Part shown: one piece after another, positions 51,096-63,873 of the stretch
How positions within the stretch are numbered: position 1 is the first letter of the stretch
How the letters are laid out: each line of letters begins with the position of its first letter
NCBI GenBank assembly: GCA_902559885.1
Contig: CACEJU010000004.1
Span: forward strand, 25,895-89,894
DNA length: 64,000 nucleotides
Origin: an uncultured SAR86 cluster bacterium
GTDB taxonomy: Bacteria > Pseudomonadota > Gammaproteobacteria > Magnimaribacterales > D2472
Reading direction: 5' to 3'
Translations under genes and position numbers: made by a program
The notes under the pieces: generated by a model
The model's database searches: none
What the model saw: only the letters and a program-made list of their open reading frames with translations
Told to the model about the DNA's origin: nothing

Positions 51096-51866
51096 ATGGA
51101 AATTAAAGATAACGTAGCACTGGTAACCGGTGGAGCATCTGGGCTTGGAAGGGCGGCTGTTGAACATATAGTTGCTAATGGTGGTAAAGCTGCCATAGTT
51201 GATATAAACGAAGAGAAGGCTAACGACGTCATTGCTCAACTTGGAGATGAAAACGTTATTTTTATTAATACCAATGTAATGGAGGAAGATTCAGTTAAGA
51301 ATGCTTTGTCTGTTATAGAGGATAAATTTTCTAAGTTAAATTTTGTTATTAATTGTGCTGGAACTGGTTATGGAGCCAGAATACTTGGTAAAAAGGGTCC
51401 TCATCCACTAGATATTTTTAAATTTATCATTGATTTAAATTTGGTCGGCACTTTTAATGTAATGAGATTGGGCGCAGAGCTCATAGATAAAAATGATCCT
51501 GATTCTGATGGTGAAAAGGGCGTAATAATTAATACCGCTTCTATTGCTGGATATGAAGGTCAAATTGGCCAATCAGCTTATAGCGCATCAAAAGCAGGAG
51601 TTATTGGATTAACTTTAACAGCTGCTAGAGATTTGGCTAGACACGCAATAAGAGTAAATACTATAGCTCCTGGGATTTTTGATACACCCTTAATGCAGCT
51701 TGCTAAAGATGAGAATAAGGTAGCCTTACTTGAAACTACTCAGTTTCCTCATAGATTTGGTAATCCAAAAGAATTTGGACAATTAGCTGGCCACATTATA
51801 AATAACTCTTATATAAATGGAGAAACTATTAGGCTTGATTCGGCTATGAGAATGACAGCTAAATAG
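51096..51866 (+). CDS. SDR family oxidoreductase (3-hydroxyacyl-CoA dehydrogenase type-2-like)
   Basis: VTGGASGLGRA; INTASIAGYEGQIGQSAYSASKAGVIGLT; TIAPGIFDTPL. Confidence 0.9.
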   Translation: MEIKDNVALVTGGASGLGRAAVEHIVANGGKAAIVDINEEKANDVIAQLGDENVIFINTNVMEEDSVKNALSVIEDKFSKLNFVINCAGTGYGARILGKKGPHPLDIFKFIIDLNLVGTFNVMRLGAELIDKNDPDSDGEKGVIINTASIAGYEGQIGQSAYSASKAGVIGLTLTAARDLARHAIRVNTIAPGIFDTPLMQLAKDENKVALLETTQFPHRFGNPKEFGQLAGHIINNSYINGETIRLDSAMRMTAK

Positions 51867-51869
51867 TTT

Positions 51870-52001
51870 TTATTGTCCGGCAACCCAAAAAGTTGCCGCT
51901 ATAACTACAACTATTATTAAAAATAGAATTACCTTTGCATCTGATTTGCTATCTTCATTTGCATCTTCATTCGCGTAAAAATCTTTCATATCATCTGACA
52001 T
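51870..52001 (-). CDS. Putative 43-aa single-TM microprotein
   Basis: MSDDMKDFYANEDANEDSKSDAKVILFLIIVVVIAATFWVAGQ*; preceded by GGAGAATAAAT-ATG; directly downstream of 52004-53002. Confidence 0.55.
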   Translation of the reverse strand: MSDDMKDFYANEDANEDSKSDAKVILFLIIVVVIAATFWVAGQ

Positions 52002-52003
52002 AT

Positions 52004-53972
<1,969 letters not shown>

Positions 53973-54010
53973 TCAATAAAGGTTTTAATTTACAATAAAT
54001 AATAAAGCAC

Positions 54011-56302
54011 ATGTCAAATCCATATTTACAAAAAACCTTTGTTAATTTTTTAAGTTTTTTTCTAATAGCATTTTCTTTATATGTTTTCATTAGCTTAGTT
54101 TCATACACTGAAGCTGATTCTGGTTTTTTTAATAAGAATTCACTTGGTGTTGTTGAGAATCTTGGTGGCCCATTTGGTGCTTTAATTTCAGATATTTTAA
54201 TTACAATTTTTGGATTTACATCATATTTAGTTCTTCTTATAGGAGTTGTATGGTCAGTCCAATCGATATTCTTTGATGGTTTAGATCAATCTAGAGTTAA
54301 GGTAATTATAAGATTATTTAGTTTTTTAGTTTTTGTTGCGTGCACTTGCTCGCTATTTGAGTATTTTGTTTCTAATAATGCAGGTGGCTATACAGGATAT
54401 TATGTTTTTGGATTTATCTCTTCAATATTTGGTTATGTTGGAAGTTTAATATTCCTAATATTGTTTTTAATTTTAGTTACATCTATCACTTTTAACTTTT
54501 CATGGCTCAATTTTTTAGATGCAACTGGAAAATATGTTCTAATTTTAATTAACAAGATAAAAGATTTTATTTTCTTACTACTAAAACAAATAATTAATTT
54601 ATTTAAATTAGCTTTAGGTAATTACAAAAATTTTGTAAACCGTTTAAAGGAAGCTAATAAAGAAAAAAAATTAGAAAATAATAAAAAGAAAACTCCAAAC
54701 ATAATTGAAACAAAATTAGATGAAAAAGCTCAAGACAAAAAATCTAATCAAGATGTGGTCTTTAAACAATCAGAAATAAAAGAAGTTGAATCTTCAAATC
54801 AAGAAGAACTAAAACCAACACCTAAAGCTCAAATGCCAAGTACTCAACTTTTAGATAGAGCGCTAGATGATGGTGAGTCTCTAACGAAAGATGAATTAAA
54901 TGAACTAGCAGTACTGTTAGAAAATAAGCTAGAGGAATTTGGAATAATAGCTGAGGTTGAATCAGTACTTCCTGGGCCTGTTGTAACAAGGTTCGAAATT
55001 CAACCAGCTCCTGGAACAAAAGCAAGCAAAATTACAAATATTGCTCAGGATATAGCTCGTTCTTTATCTGTAAGTAGTGTTAGGGTAGTTGAGGTTATTG
55101 AAGGTAAGTCGGTTGTTGGTATTGAAATACCTAATACTAATAGAAAAATGGTTAGACTTACTGAAATTCTTTCATCATCAGAATTCAAAAATTCATCTTC
55201 AAATCTTTCATTAGCTTTAGGTAAAGATATTGCAGGGGAGCCTATTGTTGTTGATCTAGCTAAGATGCCTCATTTGTTAGTTGCAGGTACAACCGGTTCA
55301 GGTAAATCGGTTGGTATTAACGCAATGTTGTTGAGCTTATTATTTAAATCTGATCCTAAAGACGTGCGCTTAATCTTAATAGATCCAAAAATGTTAGAAC
55401 TTTCTGTATACGATGGCATTCCTCATCTACTAACCCCAGTAATTACTGATATGACAGATGCCTCAAATGGCCTGAGATGGTGTGTGGTCGAGATGGATAG
55501 AAGATATAAGCTCATGTCTATGATGGGTGTAAGAAATTTAGCTGGTTATAATAAAAAAATCAAAGAAGCTGCTAATAATGGTAAGCAGATCCTAAATCCA
55601 CTTAAAGAAGATGTTGAGGAATACTTAGAAGAGCTTCCATCTATTGTAGTTGTGGTTGATGAGTTTGCCGACATGATGATGTTAGTAGGTAAAAAAGTTG
55701 AACATTTAATCGCTAGAATTGCGCAAAAAGCAAGAGCAGCTGGAATACATCTTATTTTAGCAACTCAAAGACCTTCCGTTGATGTAATTACTGGCCTTAT
55801 TAAAGCGAATGTTCCAACTAGAATAGGTTTTCAAGTTTCTTCAAAGATTGATTCAAGAACTATATTAGATCAAGGGGGTGCTGAGCAGTTATTAGGTTAT
55901 GGTGATATGTTGTATTTACCTCCTGGAGTGGGGGTTCCTATAAGGGTGCATGGAGCATTTGTTGGTGATGATGAGGTCCATAGGGTAGTTAATGACTGGA
56001 AGTCTAGAGGCGAGCCACAGTACGAAGAGGATATTGTTAATGATGCGCAAGATACAGGGCCAATACCTGGATGGTCAGGCTCTGAAACCTCTTCATCAGC
56101 TGAAGACGTAGATGAGCTATATGATGAAGCAGTTAATTTTGTTATTGAATCAAGGCGAGCTTCTATATCAGCTGTTCAAAGAAAATTAAGAATTGGCTAT
56201 AACAGGGCTGCAAGATTAATTGAAGCAATGGAAGAGGCAGGTCTAGTATCTGAAATGAGCTCAAATGGTAGTCGAGAAGTTTTAGTCCCAAAAAGACAGT
56301 GA
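54011..56302 (+). CDS. ftsK: DNA translocase FtsK
   Basis: N-terminal TMs; [16 protein letters not shown]; gamma domain with [38 protein letters not shown]. Confidence 0.96.
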   Translation: MSNPYLQKTFVNFLSFFLIAFSLYVFISLVSYTEADSGFFNKNSLGVVENLGGPFGALISDILITIFGFTSYLVLLIGVVWSVQSIFFDGLDQSRVKVIIRLFSFLVFVACTCSLFEYFVSNNAGGYTGYYVFGFISSIFGYVGSLIFLILFLILVTSITFNFSWLNFLDATGKYVLILINKIKDFIFLLLKQIINLFKLALGNYKNFVNRLKEANKEKKLENNKKKTPNIIETKLDEKAQDKKSNQDVVFKQSEIKEVESSNQEELKPTPKAQMPSTQLLDRALDDGESLTKDELNELAVLLENKLEEFGIIAEVESVLPGPVVTRFEIQPAPGTKASKITNIAQDIARSLSVSSVRVVEVIEGKSVVGIEIPNTNRKMVRLTEILSSSEFKNSSSNLSLALGKDIAGEPIVVDLAKMPHLLVAGTTGSGKSVGINAMLLSLLFKSDPKDVRLILIDPKMLELSVYDGIPHLLTPVITDMTDASNGLRWCVVEMDRRYKLMSMMGVRNLAGYNKKIKEAANNGKQILNPLKEDVEEYLEELPSIVVVVDEFADMMMLVGKKVEHLIARIAQKARAAGIHLILATQRPSVDVITGLIKANVPTRIGFQVSSKIDSRTILDQGGAEQLLGYGDMLYLPPGVGVPIRVHGAFVGDDEVHRVVNDWKSRGEPQYEEDIVNDAQDTGPIPGWSGSETSSSAEDVDELYDEAVNFVIESRRASISAVQRKLRIGYNRAARLIEAMEEAGLVSEMSSNGSREVLVPKRQ

Positions 56303-56790
56303 TAAATAAATTTATTTTGCTATTAGCCTTATCAATTAATGCTTACGCTAACGATATATATTCTTCTATTAATGAAATGCTCTTATCAAAAAATACTGCA
56401 TTAGAACATCAGGTTTACAATCAAATAAATCAAAACTTTGAATCATCTCTTGGATACATAAATAGAACAGCTTCACATATCAAAATTGTTATGACCGATC
56501 CATCAAATGAAACTTATTCAATATATGATTCTTATATTGAGTATTGTGATATGGATTTTAACGAATGCTCAACTATCAATGAGCCACAAATAATCAATTC
56601 ACCTTTTTTTAAAATTCTCAGCTCCGGTATAAAAGACAATGACGATTTGGATGATATTTTAATTTTCAATCAAGATGAAGAACTTGGTCAAAACACTATG
56701 AAAATTCATCATCAGGCAAACCTGATTGAGCTGAGCTATTATGATAGTCTTGGTATTTTAAATAAGATCAAGATAAGCAAAATTCAATGA
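56299..56790 (+). CDS. Divergent, short LolA-like periplasmic protein (called largely by synteny)
   Basis: Signal peptide [17 protein letters not shown]; between ftsK and crcB/serS; C-terminal [17 protein letters not shown] resembles LolA end. Confidence 0.5.
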   Translation: MINKFILLLALSINAYANDIYSSINEMLLSKNTALEHQVYNQINQNFESSLGYINRTASHIKIVMTDPSNETYSIYDSYIEYCDMDFNECSTINEPQIINSPFFKILSSGIKDNDDLDDILIFNQDEELGQNTMKIHHQANLIELSYYDSLGILNKIKISKIQ

Positions 56791-57143
56791 ATATATTATT
56801 AGTAGGATTTGGTGGTTTTTTAGGAGCAATCGCAAGATATTTACTTTCATTATTTATTACACCTATTAATAATTTTCCAGTTGCTACTTTACTTACAAAT
56901 ATACTTGGATGCTTTTTAGTTGGACTAATTTTTGGCTTTAACATTGGAAACAAAGAAAATCTTTATTATTTTTTTTCAATTGGTTTTCTTGGCTCATTTA
57001 CAACTATGTCGGCATTTACCTTACAAGCAGTAGAATTACATAACTCGAACCAACTCTTTACTTCTTATAGCTATATATTATTAACAATTTTGCTTACAAT
57101 CATTGCTACAATAGTTGGTATAAATATTTCAAAACAATGTTAG
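56787..57143 (+). CDS. crcB: Fluoride exporter CrcB/FEX
   Basis: GFGGFLGAIARYLLS; NILGCFLVGLIFG; GFLGSFTTMSAFTLQ. Confidence 0.95.
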   Translation: MNILLVGFGGFLGAIARYLLSLFITPINNFPVATLLTNILGCFLVGLIFGFNIGNKENLYYFFSIGFLGSFTTMSAFTLQAVELHNSNQLFTSYSYILLTILLTIIATIVGINISKQC

Positions 57144-58384
57144 ATATTAAATACTTAAGACAAAATGCTGAAAGCATAAAGCAAGCTCTTTTAATTAAAG
57201 GTTTTGAGCTTGATATTAATACATTTAATTCATTAGAAAATAATCGTAAATCACTACAAGTAGAAGTGGAGTCTTTGCAAGCAGAAAGAAAGGAGCTTTC
57301 ATCTGCATTTGGTCAGGCAAAGGCAAAGGGTGAGGATGTAGATGAGTTATCAAAAAAAATTGAAATTAATAGCAATTTACTTAAAGAAAAAGAAGATGAA
57401 CTAAAACCAATACTAGTAAATCTTGAACAATTTCTATTAGAGATACCAAATTTACCAGATCCATCTACGCCAGAGGGATCATCTGATATTGATAACAAAA
57501 TTATCAGAAATTGGGGTGATATAAATAAGAAAAAAGGTTTAGATCATTTAGAAATAACCAGTGAAATAGATACAGAACTTGCCGCTATTTTAGCGGGGTC
57601 TAGGTTCTCGGTTCTAAGTGGGAAAATTGCTAAATTACATAGAGCGTTAATTCAATTTATGTTGGATGAAGCCGATGAAAATGGTTATGAAGAATATTAT
57701 GTACCATTTATTACAAACAAAGACTCATTAACTGGAACAGGTCAATTGCCAAAGTTCGAAGAAGATTTATTTAAATTAACTGATGGAAGATATTTAATTT
57801 CTACAGCTGAAATTCCTCTTACAAATCTTTTTAATAAAAAAACAATAGATTTAAATGATATACCAATTAAAGTCACAGCTCATACACCTTGCTTTAGGTC
57901 TGAAGCAGGCAGCTATGGAAAAGATACGAGGGGTTTAATAAGACAGCATCAATTTGAAAAAGTTGAATTAGTTCAAGTTGTTCATCCTGAACAATCAGAA
58001 AATGCTCTTGAAGAATTATTATTAAATGCTGAAACAATTTTGCAAAAATTAAACTTACCATATCAAGTTGTTCAATTATGTGGTGGAGATTTAGGTTTTA
58101 GCTCATCTATGACGTTTGACATAGAGGTATGGCTACCAAGTCAAGAAAAGTATAGAGAGATATCATCTTGCTCAAACTTCACTGATTTTCAGTCTAGAAG
58201 GGCAAACATCAAAATTAAAGATGAAAATTCAAAAATCTTTGCACATACAATCAATGGTTCTGGTCTTGCTGTTGGCAGAACACTAATTGCCGTCATTGAA
58301 AATTATTATGATGAGGTTGATAAAGTTATAAATATCCCAGATGCATTAAAGAAGTATTTAACTTTTGACACAATATCTACATAA
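57137..58384 (+). CDS. serS: Seryl-tRNA synthetase
   Basis: MLDIKYLRQNAESIKQAL; coiled-coil arm; TAHTPCFRSEAGSYGKDTRGLIRQHQFEKVELVQ; NGSGLAVGRTLIAVIENY. Confidence 0.97.
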   Translation: MLDIKYLRQNAESIKQALLIKGFELDINTFNSLENNRKSLQVEVESLQAERKELSSAFGQAKAKGEDVDELSKKIEINSNLLKEKEDELKPILVNLEQFLLEIPNLPDPSTPEGSSDIDNKIIRNWGDINKKKGLDHLEITSEIDTELAAILAGSRFSVLSGKIAKLHRALIQFMLDEADENGYEEYYVPFITNKDSLTGTGQLPKFEEDLFKLTDGRYLISTAEIPLTNLFNKKTIDLNDIPIKVTAHTPCFRSEAGSYGKDTRGLIRQHQFEKVELVQVVHPEQSENALEELLLNAETILQKLNLPYQVVQLCGGDLGFSSSMTFDIEVWLPSQEKYREISSCSNFTDFQSRRANIKIKDENSKIFAHTINGSGLAVGRTLIAVIENYYDEVDKVINIPDALKKYLTFDTIST

Positions 58385-58492
58385 AAATTCACATTTTTGA
58401 CTTATATCAGCATAATTTTGGTGTATGATTATGATTGGACAAAAATTAATTTTTTGTACATTAATAATTATTAAAGTAAGAGGAAATTAAAC

Positions 58493-61400
58493 ATGAATAA
58501 ATCAATCCGTATATTTATTCTTTCAATTTTTTTATCTCCATTTGCATTTACGCAAGAACTAACATCAGACATCGCAGGTGTTGTTACATCAGCTGATGGT
58601 GCAGTTAGTGGAGCAAGAGTTGAAATAACTTATGTACCAACAAACACAACTGTTGTTAAGGTATCAGGAGCAAATGGTCAGTTTTTTGCTGGTGGTTTAA
58701 GACCTGGTGGTCCTTATAAGGTTAAAGTATCTGCTGACGGCTTATTATCTGATACAGCTTCAGCTAGTTTGGTTGTTGGTGAAACTGCAAGAATTAGCTT
58801 CTCATTATCTTCTGTTGGAGATGTTGATGATGTTGTTGTAGTAGGTCAAAAAGTCGCAGTTAATGAGGCTTATGGTTTTACAACAACCATTGATGCAGAA
58901 ACTATTCAAAACACACCTTCTATCACAAGAGACTTAAAAGATTTGGTTAAGCTAAATCCATTAGTTTCACTAGATGATGCTGAAGATGATTACGAGGCTA
59001 TTTCTATAGCTGGAGCTCATCCAAGAAGTAATGATATTAAAGTTGATGGTGTGTCATTTAATGATGACTTTGGTTTGAATGCTAATGGTTATCCATCACA
59101 AAGAAGCCCTGTTAATTTTGATTCTATTGAGCAAATGTCAATCAAAGTTGCACCAGTATCAGTTGAGTACTCTAATTTTAGAGGCGGTGTTATTGAGATA
59201 GTAACTAAAGGTGGTACTAATGAATTTGAAGGAAGCGTAGGTTTCTACGACAGGGGTGATCAATTTTATGGAGATTCGATTGAGGGAAGAGAATATACTT
59301 TTGACAAAGAAGACACTGCTCAAGGCATGACTTTTGGTGGACCAATTCTTAAAGATAAAGCATTCTTTTACGTAACTTATGAAGAATCAACAATCACAAA
59401 CCCAGTTATTTATGGGCCTGCTGGTTCAGGTGCACAAAATGAACAAAGCATAACAGTAGATCAGGTTGCTCAACTAAGACAATTTACTATAGATACATAC
59501 GGCTTTGACCCTTTATCTTATCCAACTACTACAGAGTCTAATCAAGAAAACTCTTCAGTTAGACTGGATTATATTATTAATGATGATCATAGAGTCCAAT
59601 GGACCTATAAAAACACTCAAGGTGATAGGCTAAGAGCTGAGGGTGGATTCGATGAATTCTATTTTGAATCAGCATCTTATCTAAAAACTGAAGAAACAGA
59701 TGCATACAGTTTACTTCTTATCTCTAATTGGGCGGATAACTTAGTTTCAGAAATATATTGGTCAACTAAAACCACTGAAACAGGTCAAAATTCTCCAGCT
59801 GGACAAAATGTACCTAATTTCACTATTGCAGATGCATATGGCAATGAAGTTTATCTAGGTGCAGACATATACAGAAGTGCTAATGAGCTTGAAAATACTA
59901 CGGATTATTTAAAAGCTAAGTTAAATTATTATGCTGGTAACCATAAAATAACAGCTGGTTTTGAAAATCAATCTATTGATGTTCTTAACTTATTTATAGT
60001 TGCGCAAGATGGTAGCTGGGAATTTGATTCAGTAGATGATTACTTTGCTGGAAATGCAAGCTCTTTCTTTGCAAATAATGCAAAATCTGGAAACCCATAT
60101 GATGCAGCTGCTGACTTCGGATACAGTTTAACTTCATTATACTTAATGGATGAAATTACAGTATCTGACAGATTATCTATAACACTAGGTTTAAGATATG
60201 ACGAATATGATTCTGATGATGAGCCAGCAAAAAATGCTGACTTCGAAGCTGCATATGGCTTTGCTAACGCTGGTATTGATGGCACAAATATCCTTAACTA
60301 CAGATTTGGTTTAGATCTTGCTATCGATGATGTTAGCGACCTTAACCTTGTATACGGAACTTACTCATCTAAATTTCCAACAGTATGGATTTCAAATGCA
60401 TACACAAATGATGGTGTGAGAGTATCTGCATACGATTCTGATAACGCTGTACCTGGATGTAATCCTCTTGCTTCACCAGGAACAGGTTTACCAGGATGTG
60501 TGCAACAAGCTATTACAGATGCACCATTAACAAGTGCAAAAATAGATTTTGTAGCACCAAGTTTTGAGTGGCCAGAATCTGAAGTTTTAAACTTAACATA
60601 TTCAAGAGATCTATCGGATACGCTTCAATTAGAAGCTACTTACTTGTGGTCTAAACAAGAAGAAGCCTTGTATAAAATTGTTGATGGTAGCCCTCTAGTT
60701 GGTGACCAACCTCAAGTTCCAACACTTACAGCTCCAGATGGAAGACCAATATATAACCAAACTGGTTATAGGACATATAAAGCAGGTCTTTATAATGATT
60801 GTTGTGGAACTAGAGAAGTATTCTCTCTTGCTTTATCAAAAACTTTTAATGATGGTGATGGTAAATTAACTGTTAGTTATACAAATCAAAACATTGATGA
60901 ATTAAGTGGTATGACTTCATCAACATCTAACTCAAACTTTGGTAAAACAGGTGCTATTGACTATAACAACAGAAGAGCAATGAGATCTATATATGAAACA
61001 GAACATAGACTGCTCGCAGCTCTATCATCTACTCATTATTTCTTAGGTGAAGATAGTCCTACAACTTTTACATTGGTATTTGAAAGAAAATCAGGATTAC
61101 CTGGATACGTTACTTTTGATACTTTTGAAAGAACAGTAGGAGACTATCAAACTGAAGCATTCGGTTATGATCATAACTTAAATGATGATAGCTCAGCGCT
61201 TCTTTACATTCCAACAGGCGTTAATGATCCATTAATCTGTTGGTCACGTAATTGTGGTGATGAGGGATCAGCAGCTGCTCAAGCTAGAGCTGTTGAAGTT
61301 GTGAATCTACTTCACAATGTTTATGGTTTAAGTGAATACGCAGGTTCTATCCAGCCTAGAGGTTCATTTAATTATCCATGGCAATCATCATTAGACTTTA

Positions 61401-61678
61401 AAATCACTCAGGTTCTACCTGGATTCAGAGCTGATGATGAAGTTATCATTACATTAGGTATAGAGAATCTTCTTAACTTAATCGATGATAATAAAGGTGT
61501 AGTTAGATACGGATACTATTCAGGAAGAATTGATGTATTAAATTTACAAATTGTTGACGATAAATACGATTACAGTAGATATGCATTCAGATACAATCCT
61601 GACAATCCATTTGAGTCCACTCTTTCAGTAACACAATCTGTTTGGAGAGCTCAGTTAGGATTTAAGTATAAATTTTAA
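58493..61678 (+). CDS. TonB-dependent receptor with N-terminal carboxypeptidase-like regulatory domain (Oar-like)
   Basis: Signal peptide; TSDIAGVVTSADGAVSGARVEITYVPT; VVVVGQKVAV; RGGVIEIVTKGGTNEFEGSVGFY. Confidence 0.9.
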   Translation: MNKSIRIFILSIFLSPFAFTQELTSDIAGVVTSADGAVSGARVEITYVPTNTTVVKVSGANGQFFAGGLRPGGPYKVKVSADGLLSDTASASLVVGETARISFSLSSVGDVDDVVVVGQKVAVNEAYGFTTTIDAETIQNTPSITRDLKDLVKLNPLVSLDDAEDDYEAISIAGAHPRSNDIKVDGVSFNDDFGLNANGYPSQRSPVNFDSIEQMSIKVAPVSVEYSNFRGGVIEIVTKGGTNEFEGSVGFYDRGDQFYGDSIEGREYTFDKEDTAQGMTFGGPILKDKAFFYVTYEESTITNPVIYGPAGSGAQNEQSITVDQVAQLRQFTIDTYGFDPLSYPTTTESNQENSSVRLDYIINDDHRVQWTYKNTQGDRLRAEGGFDEFYFESASYLKTEETDAYSLLLISNWADNLVSEIYWSTKTTETGQNSPAGQNVPNFTIADAYGNEVYLGADIYRSANELENTTDYLKAKLNYYAGNHKITAGFENQSIDVLNLFIVAQDGSWEFDSVDDYFAGNASSFFANNAKSGNPYDAAADFGYSLTSLYLMDEITVSDRLSITLGLRYDEYDSDDEPAKNADFEAAYGFANAGIDGTNILNYRFGLDLAIDDVSDLNLVYGTYSSKFPTVWISNAYTNDGVRVSAYDSDNAVPGCNPLASPGTGLPGCVQQAITDAPLTSAKIDFVAPSFEWPESEVLNLTYSRDLSDTLQLEATYLWSKQEEALYKIVDGSPLVGDQPQVPTLTAPDGRPIYNQTGYRTYKAGLYNDCCGTREVFSLALSKTFNDGDGKLTVSYTNQNIDELSGMTSSTSNSNFGKTGAIDYNNRRAMRSIYETEHRLLAALSSTHYFLGEDSPTTFTLVFERKSGLPGYVTFDTFERTVGDYQTEAFGYDHNLNDDSSALLYIPTGVNDPLICWSRNCGDEGSAAAQARAVEVVNLLHNVYGLSEYAGSIQPRGSFNYPWQSSLDFKITQVLPGFRADDEVIITLGIENLLNLIDDNKGVVRYGYYSGRIDVLNLQIVDDKYDYSRYAFRYNPDNPFESTLSVTQSVWRAQLGFKYKF

Positions 61679-61693
61679 AATCTGATATATAAT

Positions 61694-61723
61694 AAAAGGG
61701 CGGCTAATACCGCCCTTTTTTTT
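61694..61723 (+). terminator. Intrinsic terminator after Oar-like TBDT
   Basis: AAAAGGGCGG-CTAATA-CCGCCCTTTT plus TTTT. Confidence 0.88.
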
Positions 61724-62626
61724 ATGAATAATTTAATACCAGAACTATCATTTAAAGATATTGAAGCAGGGGATGTTAATGCAGTTAATGCTCTTAATGC
61801 TGCATTACATGACCATGGTTTTTTTTCTATTGTTGAGCATGGGTTGTCAACTTCAGTACTTGATAGTTGCTATGACTCATCAAAAAAATTTTTTGAACTG
61901 GATGTAAATATCAAGAAAAAATACCACAATCCCAAGCTTAAGGGGGCAAGAGGATATACACCAATAGGAATAGAGACAGCTGTTGGTGAAAAAATAGCTG
62001 ATCAAAAAGAATTCTGGCACCATGGTCCTGTTACTGATGATTCTTTTGATGCAAGTATTCCAGAAAATATATACATTGAAGAATTGCCAGAATTTAATAC
62101 TAGTTTTGACAATCTTTTTATTGAACTTAATTCTATTGGTTTAAGAGTCTTGAAAGTTATAGCAAAGTCACTAGATCTTCCAATAGATTATTTTGTTAAA
62201 TGGGCTGAAAAAGGTAATTCTTTACTTAGACCAATCCATTATCCACCTGTTCATGATTTATCTAATATTCATAGAGCTAGAGCTCATGAGGACATAAACC
62301 TAATTACTCTTTTAGTTGGTGCTGAAGAAGGCGGTCTTGAAGTATTAAATAAAAATAATGAATGGATAAAAGTTAAACCAAGCTCAAATGCAATTGTTTG
62401 TAATATTGGAGATATGATGCAGCTAGTTACCGAAAAAAAACTAAAAAGCACAACTCATAGGGTTGTTCAATATAGTGATCAAGAATGCAAGTCTAGATAT
62501 AGCATCCCATTCTTTTTACACCCATCACCAAGTACTAATTTAAAATCAATATTTAATGATAATGACAAAGGTGTTCTAGCAGATGATTTTTTAAATGAGA
62601 GGTTGAAAGCGATTAAGCTTTATTAA
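61724..62626 (+). CDS. 2-oxoglutarate/Fe(II) oxygenase, isopenicillin N synthase-like family
   Basis: LHDHGFFSIVEHGL; HEDINLITLLV (HxD), THRVVQ (distal His), SRYSIPFFLHP (RxS). Confidence 0.9.
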   Translation: MNNLIPELSFKDIEAGDVNAVNALNAALHDHGFFSIVEHGLSTSVLDSCYDSSKKFFELDVNIKKKYHNPKLKGARGYTPIGIETAVGEKIADQKEFWHHGPVTDDSFDASIPENIYIEELPEFNTSFDNLFIELNSIGLRVLKVIAKSLDLPIDYFVKWAEKGNSLLRPIHYPPVHDLSNIHRARAHEDINLITLLVGAEEGGLEVLNKNNEWIKVKPSSNAIVCNIGDMMQLVTEKKLKSTTHRVVQYSDQECKSRYSIPFFLHPSPSTNLKSIFNDNDKGVLADDFLNERLKAIKLY

Positions 62627-62628
62627 TT

Positions 62629-63873
62629 ATGGATATAAATACTTTTTTACATATTGTAATTGGTTTTATTGGTCTGGTTTGTTTGGCAATACCATTTTCT
62701 AATGACATCAAAAAAATAAACATAAAACACATTATTTACGGAATTTTATTTCAGTTAGTATTAGCATTTTTATTACTAGAAATACCTTTCATAACAGCAG
62801 CATTTAATTATCTAGCTGATGGCGTCAGCGTATTACAAACTGCAACATCAGAAGGTACAAAATTTGTGTTTGGTTATTTAGGAATTGTTGATCCAAACAA
62901 TGGCTTGATATTTGCCTTTGTAATACTTCCATTCATAATTGTAATGTCTTCTATAACAGCAATATTATGGCATTGGGGAATACTTCCATTAATTGTTAAA
63001 GGTTTTTCTTCTATTTGCCAAAGATTATTTAATATTGGTGGCCCAATAGGATTAGGTGGTGCTGCTAATGTATTTGTAGGACAAGTTGAGGCACCTTTAT
63101 TAATAAGACCATACCTAAATAAACTAACAAACAAAGAACTTCTTATTTTAATGACTGCAGGTATGGCTACAGTAGCTGGGTCTATAATGGTCGCTCTTGT
63201 AACATTGCTTGAAGGACAGTTTGATGAATCAACAAGATTAATACAACATTTCTTAACCGCATCTATTTTATCTGTACCAGCTGCAATCATATATTCAAAT
63301 ATTATGATTCCCTCTAATGATGTTACTGATTTTGATAGCGACAAAGCACCTAAGATTTATGAAAGCACTATGGATGCTATTACACGTGGAACAAGCGATG
63401 GTTTAAATATCGCAATGAATGTTGGTGCAATATTAATCGCATTTATAGCCTTAGTTTATATTGTTGATGCATTTTTAGGATTTATCCCTAATCCTTTTGG
63501 CGATCAACAATTATCTCTACAAATCCTTTTGGGTTACTTATTTGCACCTATTGCATGGTTAATGGGAATACCTTGGCAAGAAGCTATTGTTGCTGGCGAA
63601 TTGCTTGGCGTGAAAACTGCTTTAAATGAATTTGTTGCTTATATAAGTCTTGCTAATCTTGAGGATGGTTTGCTTTCTGAGAGATCAAAGTTAATAACTT
63701 TATATGGTTTATGTGGATTTGCTAACTTTTCATCTATTGGGATTTTAGTATCAGGTATAAGCGCTATGGCGCCTGAAAGAAAAAATGATTTGATAAAGGT
63801 ATCTTTTAAAGCACTAATTGGTGGTACCTTAGCATCATGTATGTCTGGTTTAGTAATTGCTTGTTTTATTTAG
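62629..63873 (+). CDS. NupC-type concentrative nucleoside transporter
   Basis: NANVFVGQVEAPL-like AANVFVGQVEAPLLIRPYLNKLTNKEL; GMATVAGSIMV; GVKTALNEFVAY; CGFANFSSIGI. Confidence 0.93.
   Translation: MDINTFLHIVIGFIGLVCLAIPFSNDIKKINIKHIIYGILFQLVLAFLLLEIPFITAAFNYLADGVSVLQTATSEGTKFVFGYLGIVDPNNGLIFAFVILPFIIVMSSITAILWHWGILPLIVKGFSSICQRLFNIGGPIGLGGAANVFVGQVEAPLLIRPYLNKLTNKELLILMTAGMATVAGSIMVALVTLLEGQFDESTRLIQHFLTASILSVPAAIIYSNIMIPSNDVTDFDSDKAPKIYESTMDAITRGTSDGLNIAMNVGAILIAFIALVYIVDAFLGFIPNPFGDQQLSLQILLGYLFAPIAWLMGIPWQEAIVAGELLGVKTALNEFVAYISLANLEDGLLSERSKLITLYGLCGFANFSSIGILVSGISAMAPERKNDLIKVSFKALIGGTLASCMSGLVIACFI

Noticed and set aside
62874-63344. 156-aa minus ORF antisense to nupC
   Set aside because: Long but fully contained in the conserved NupC frame; no signature
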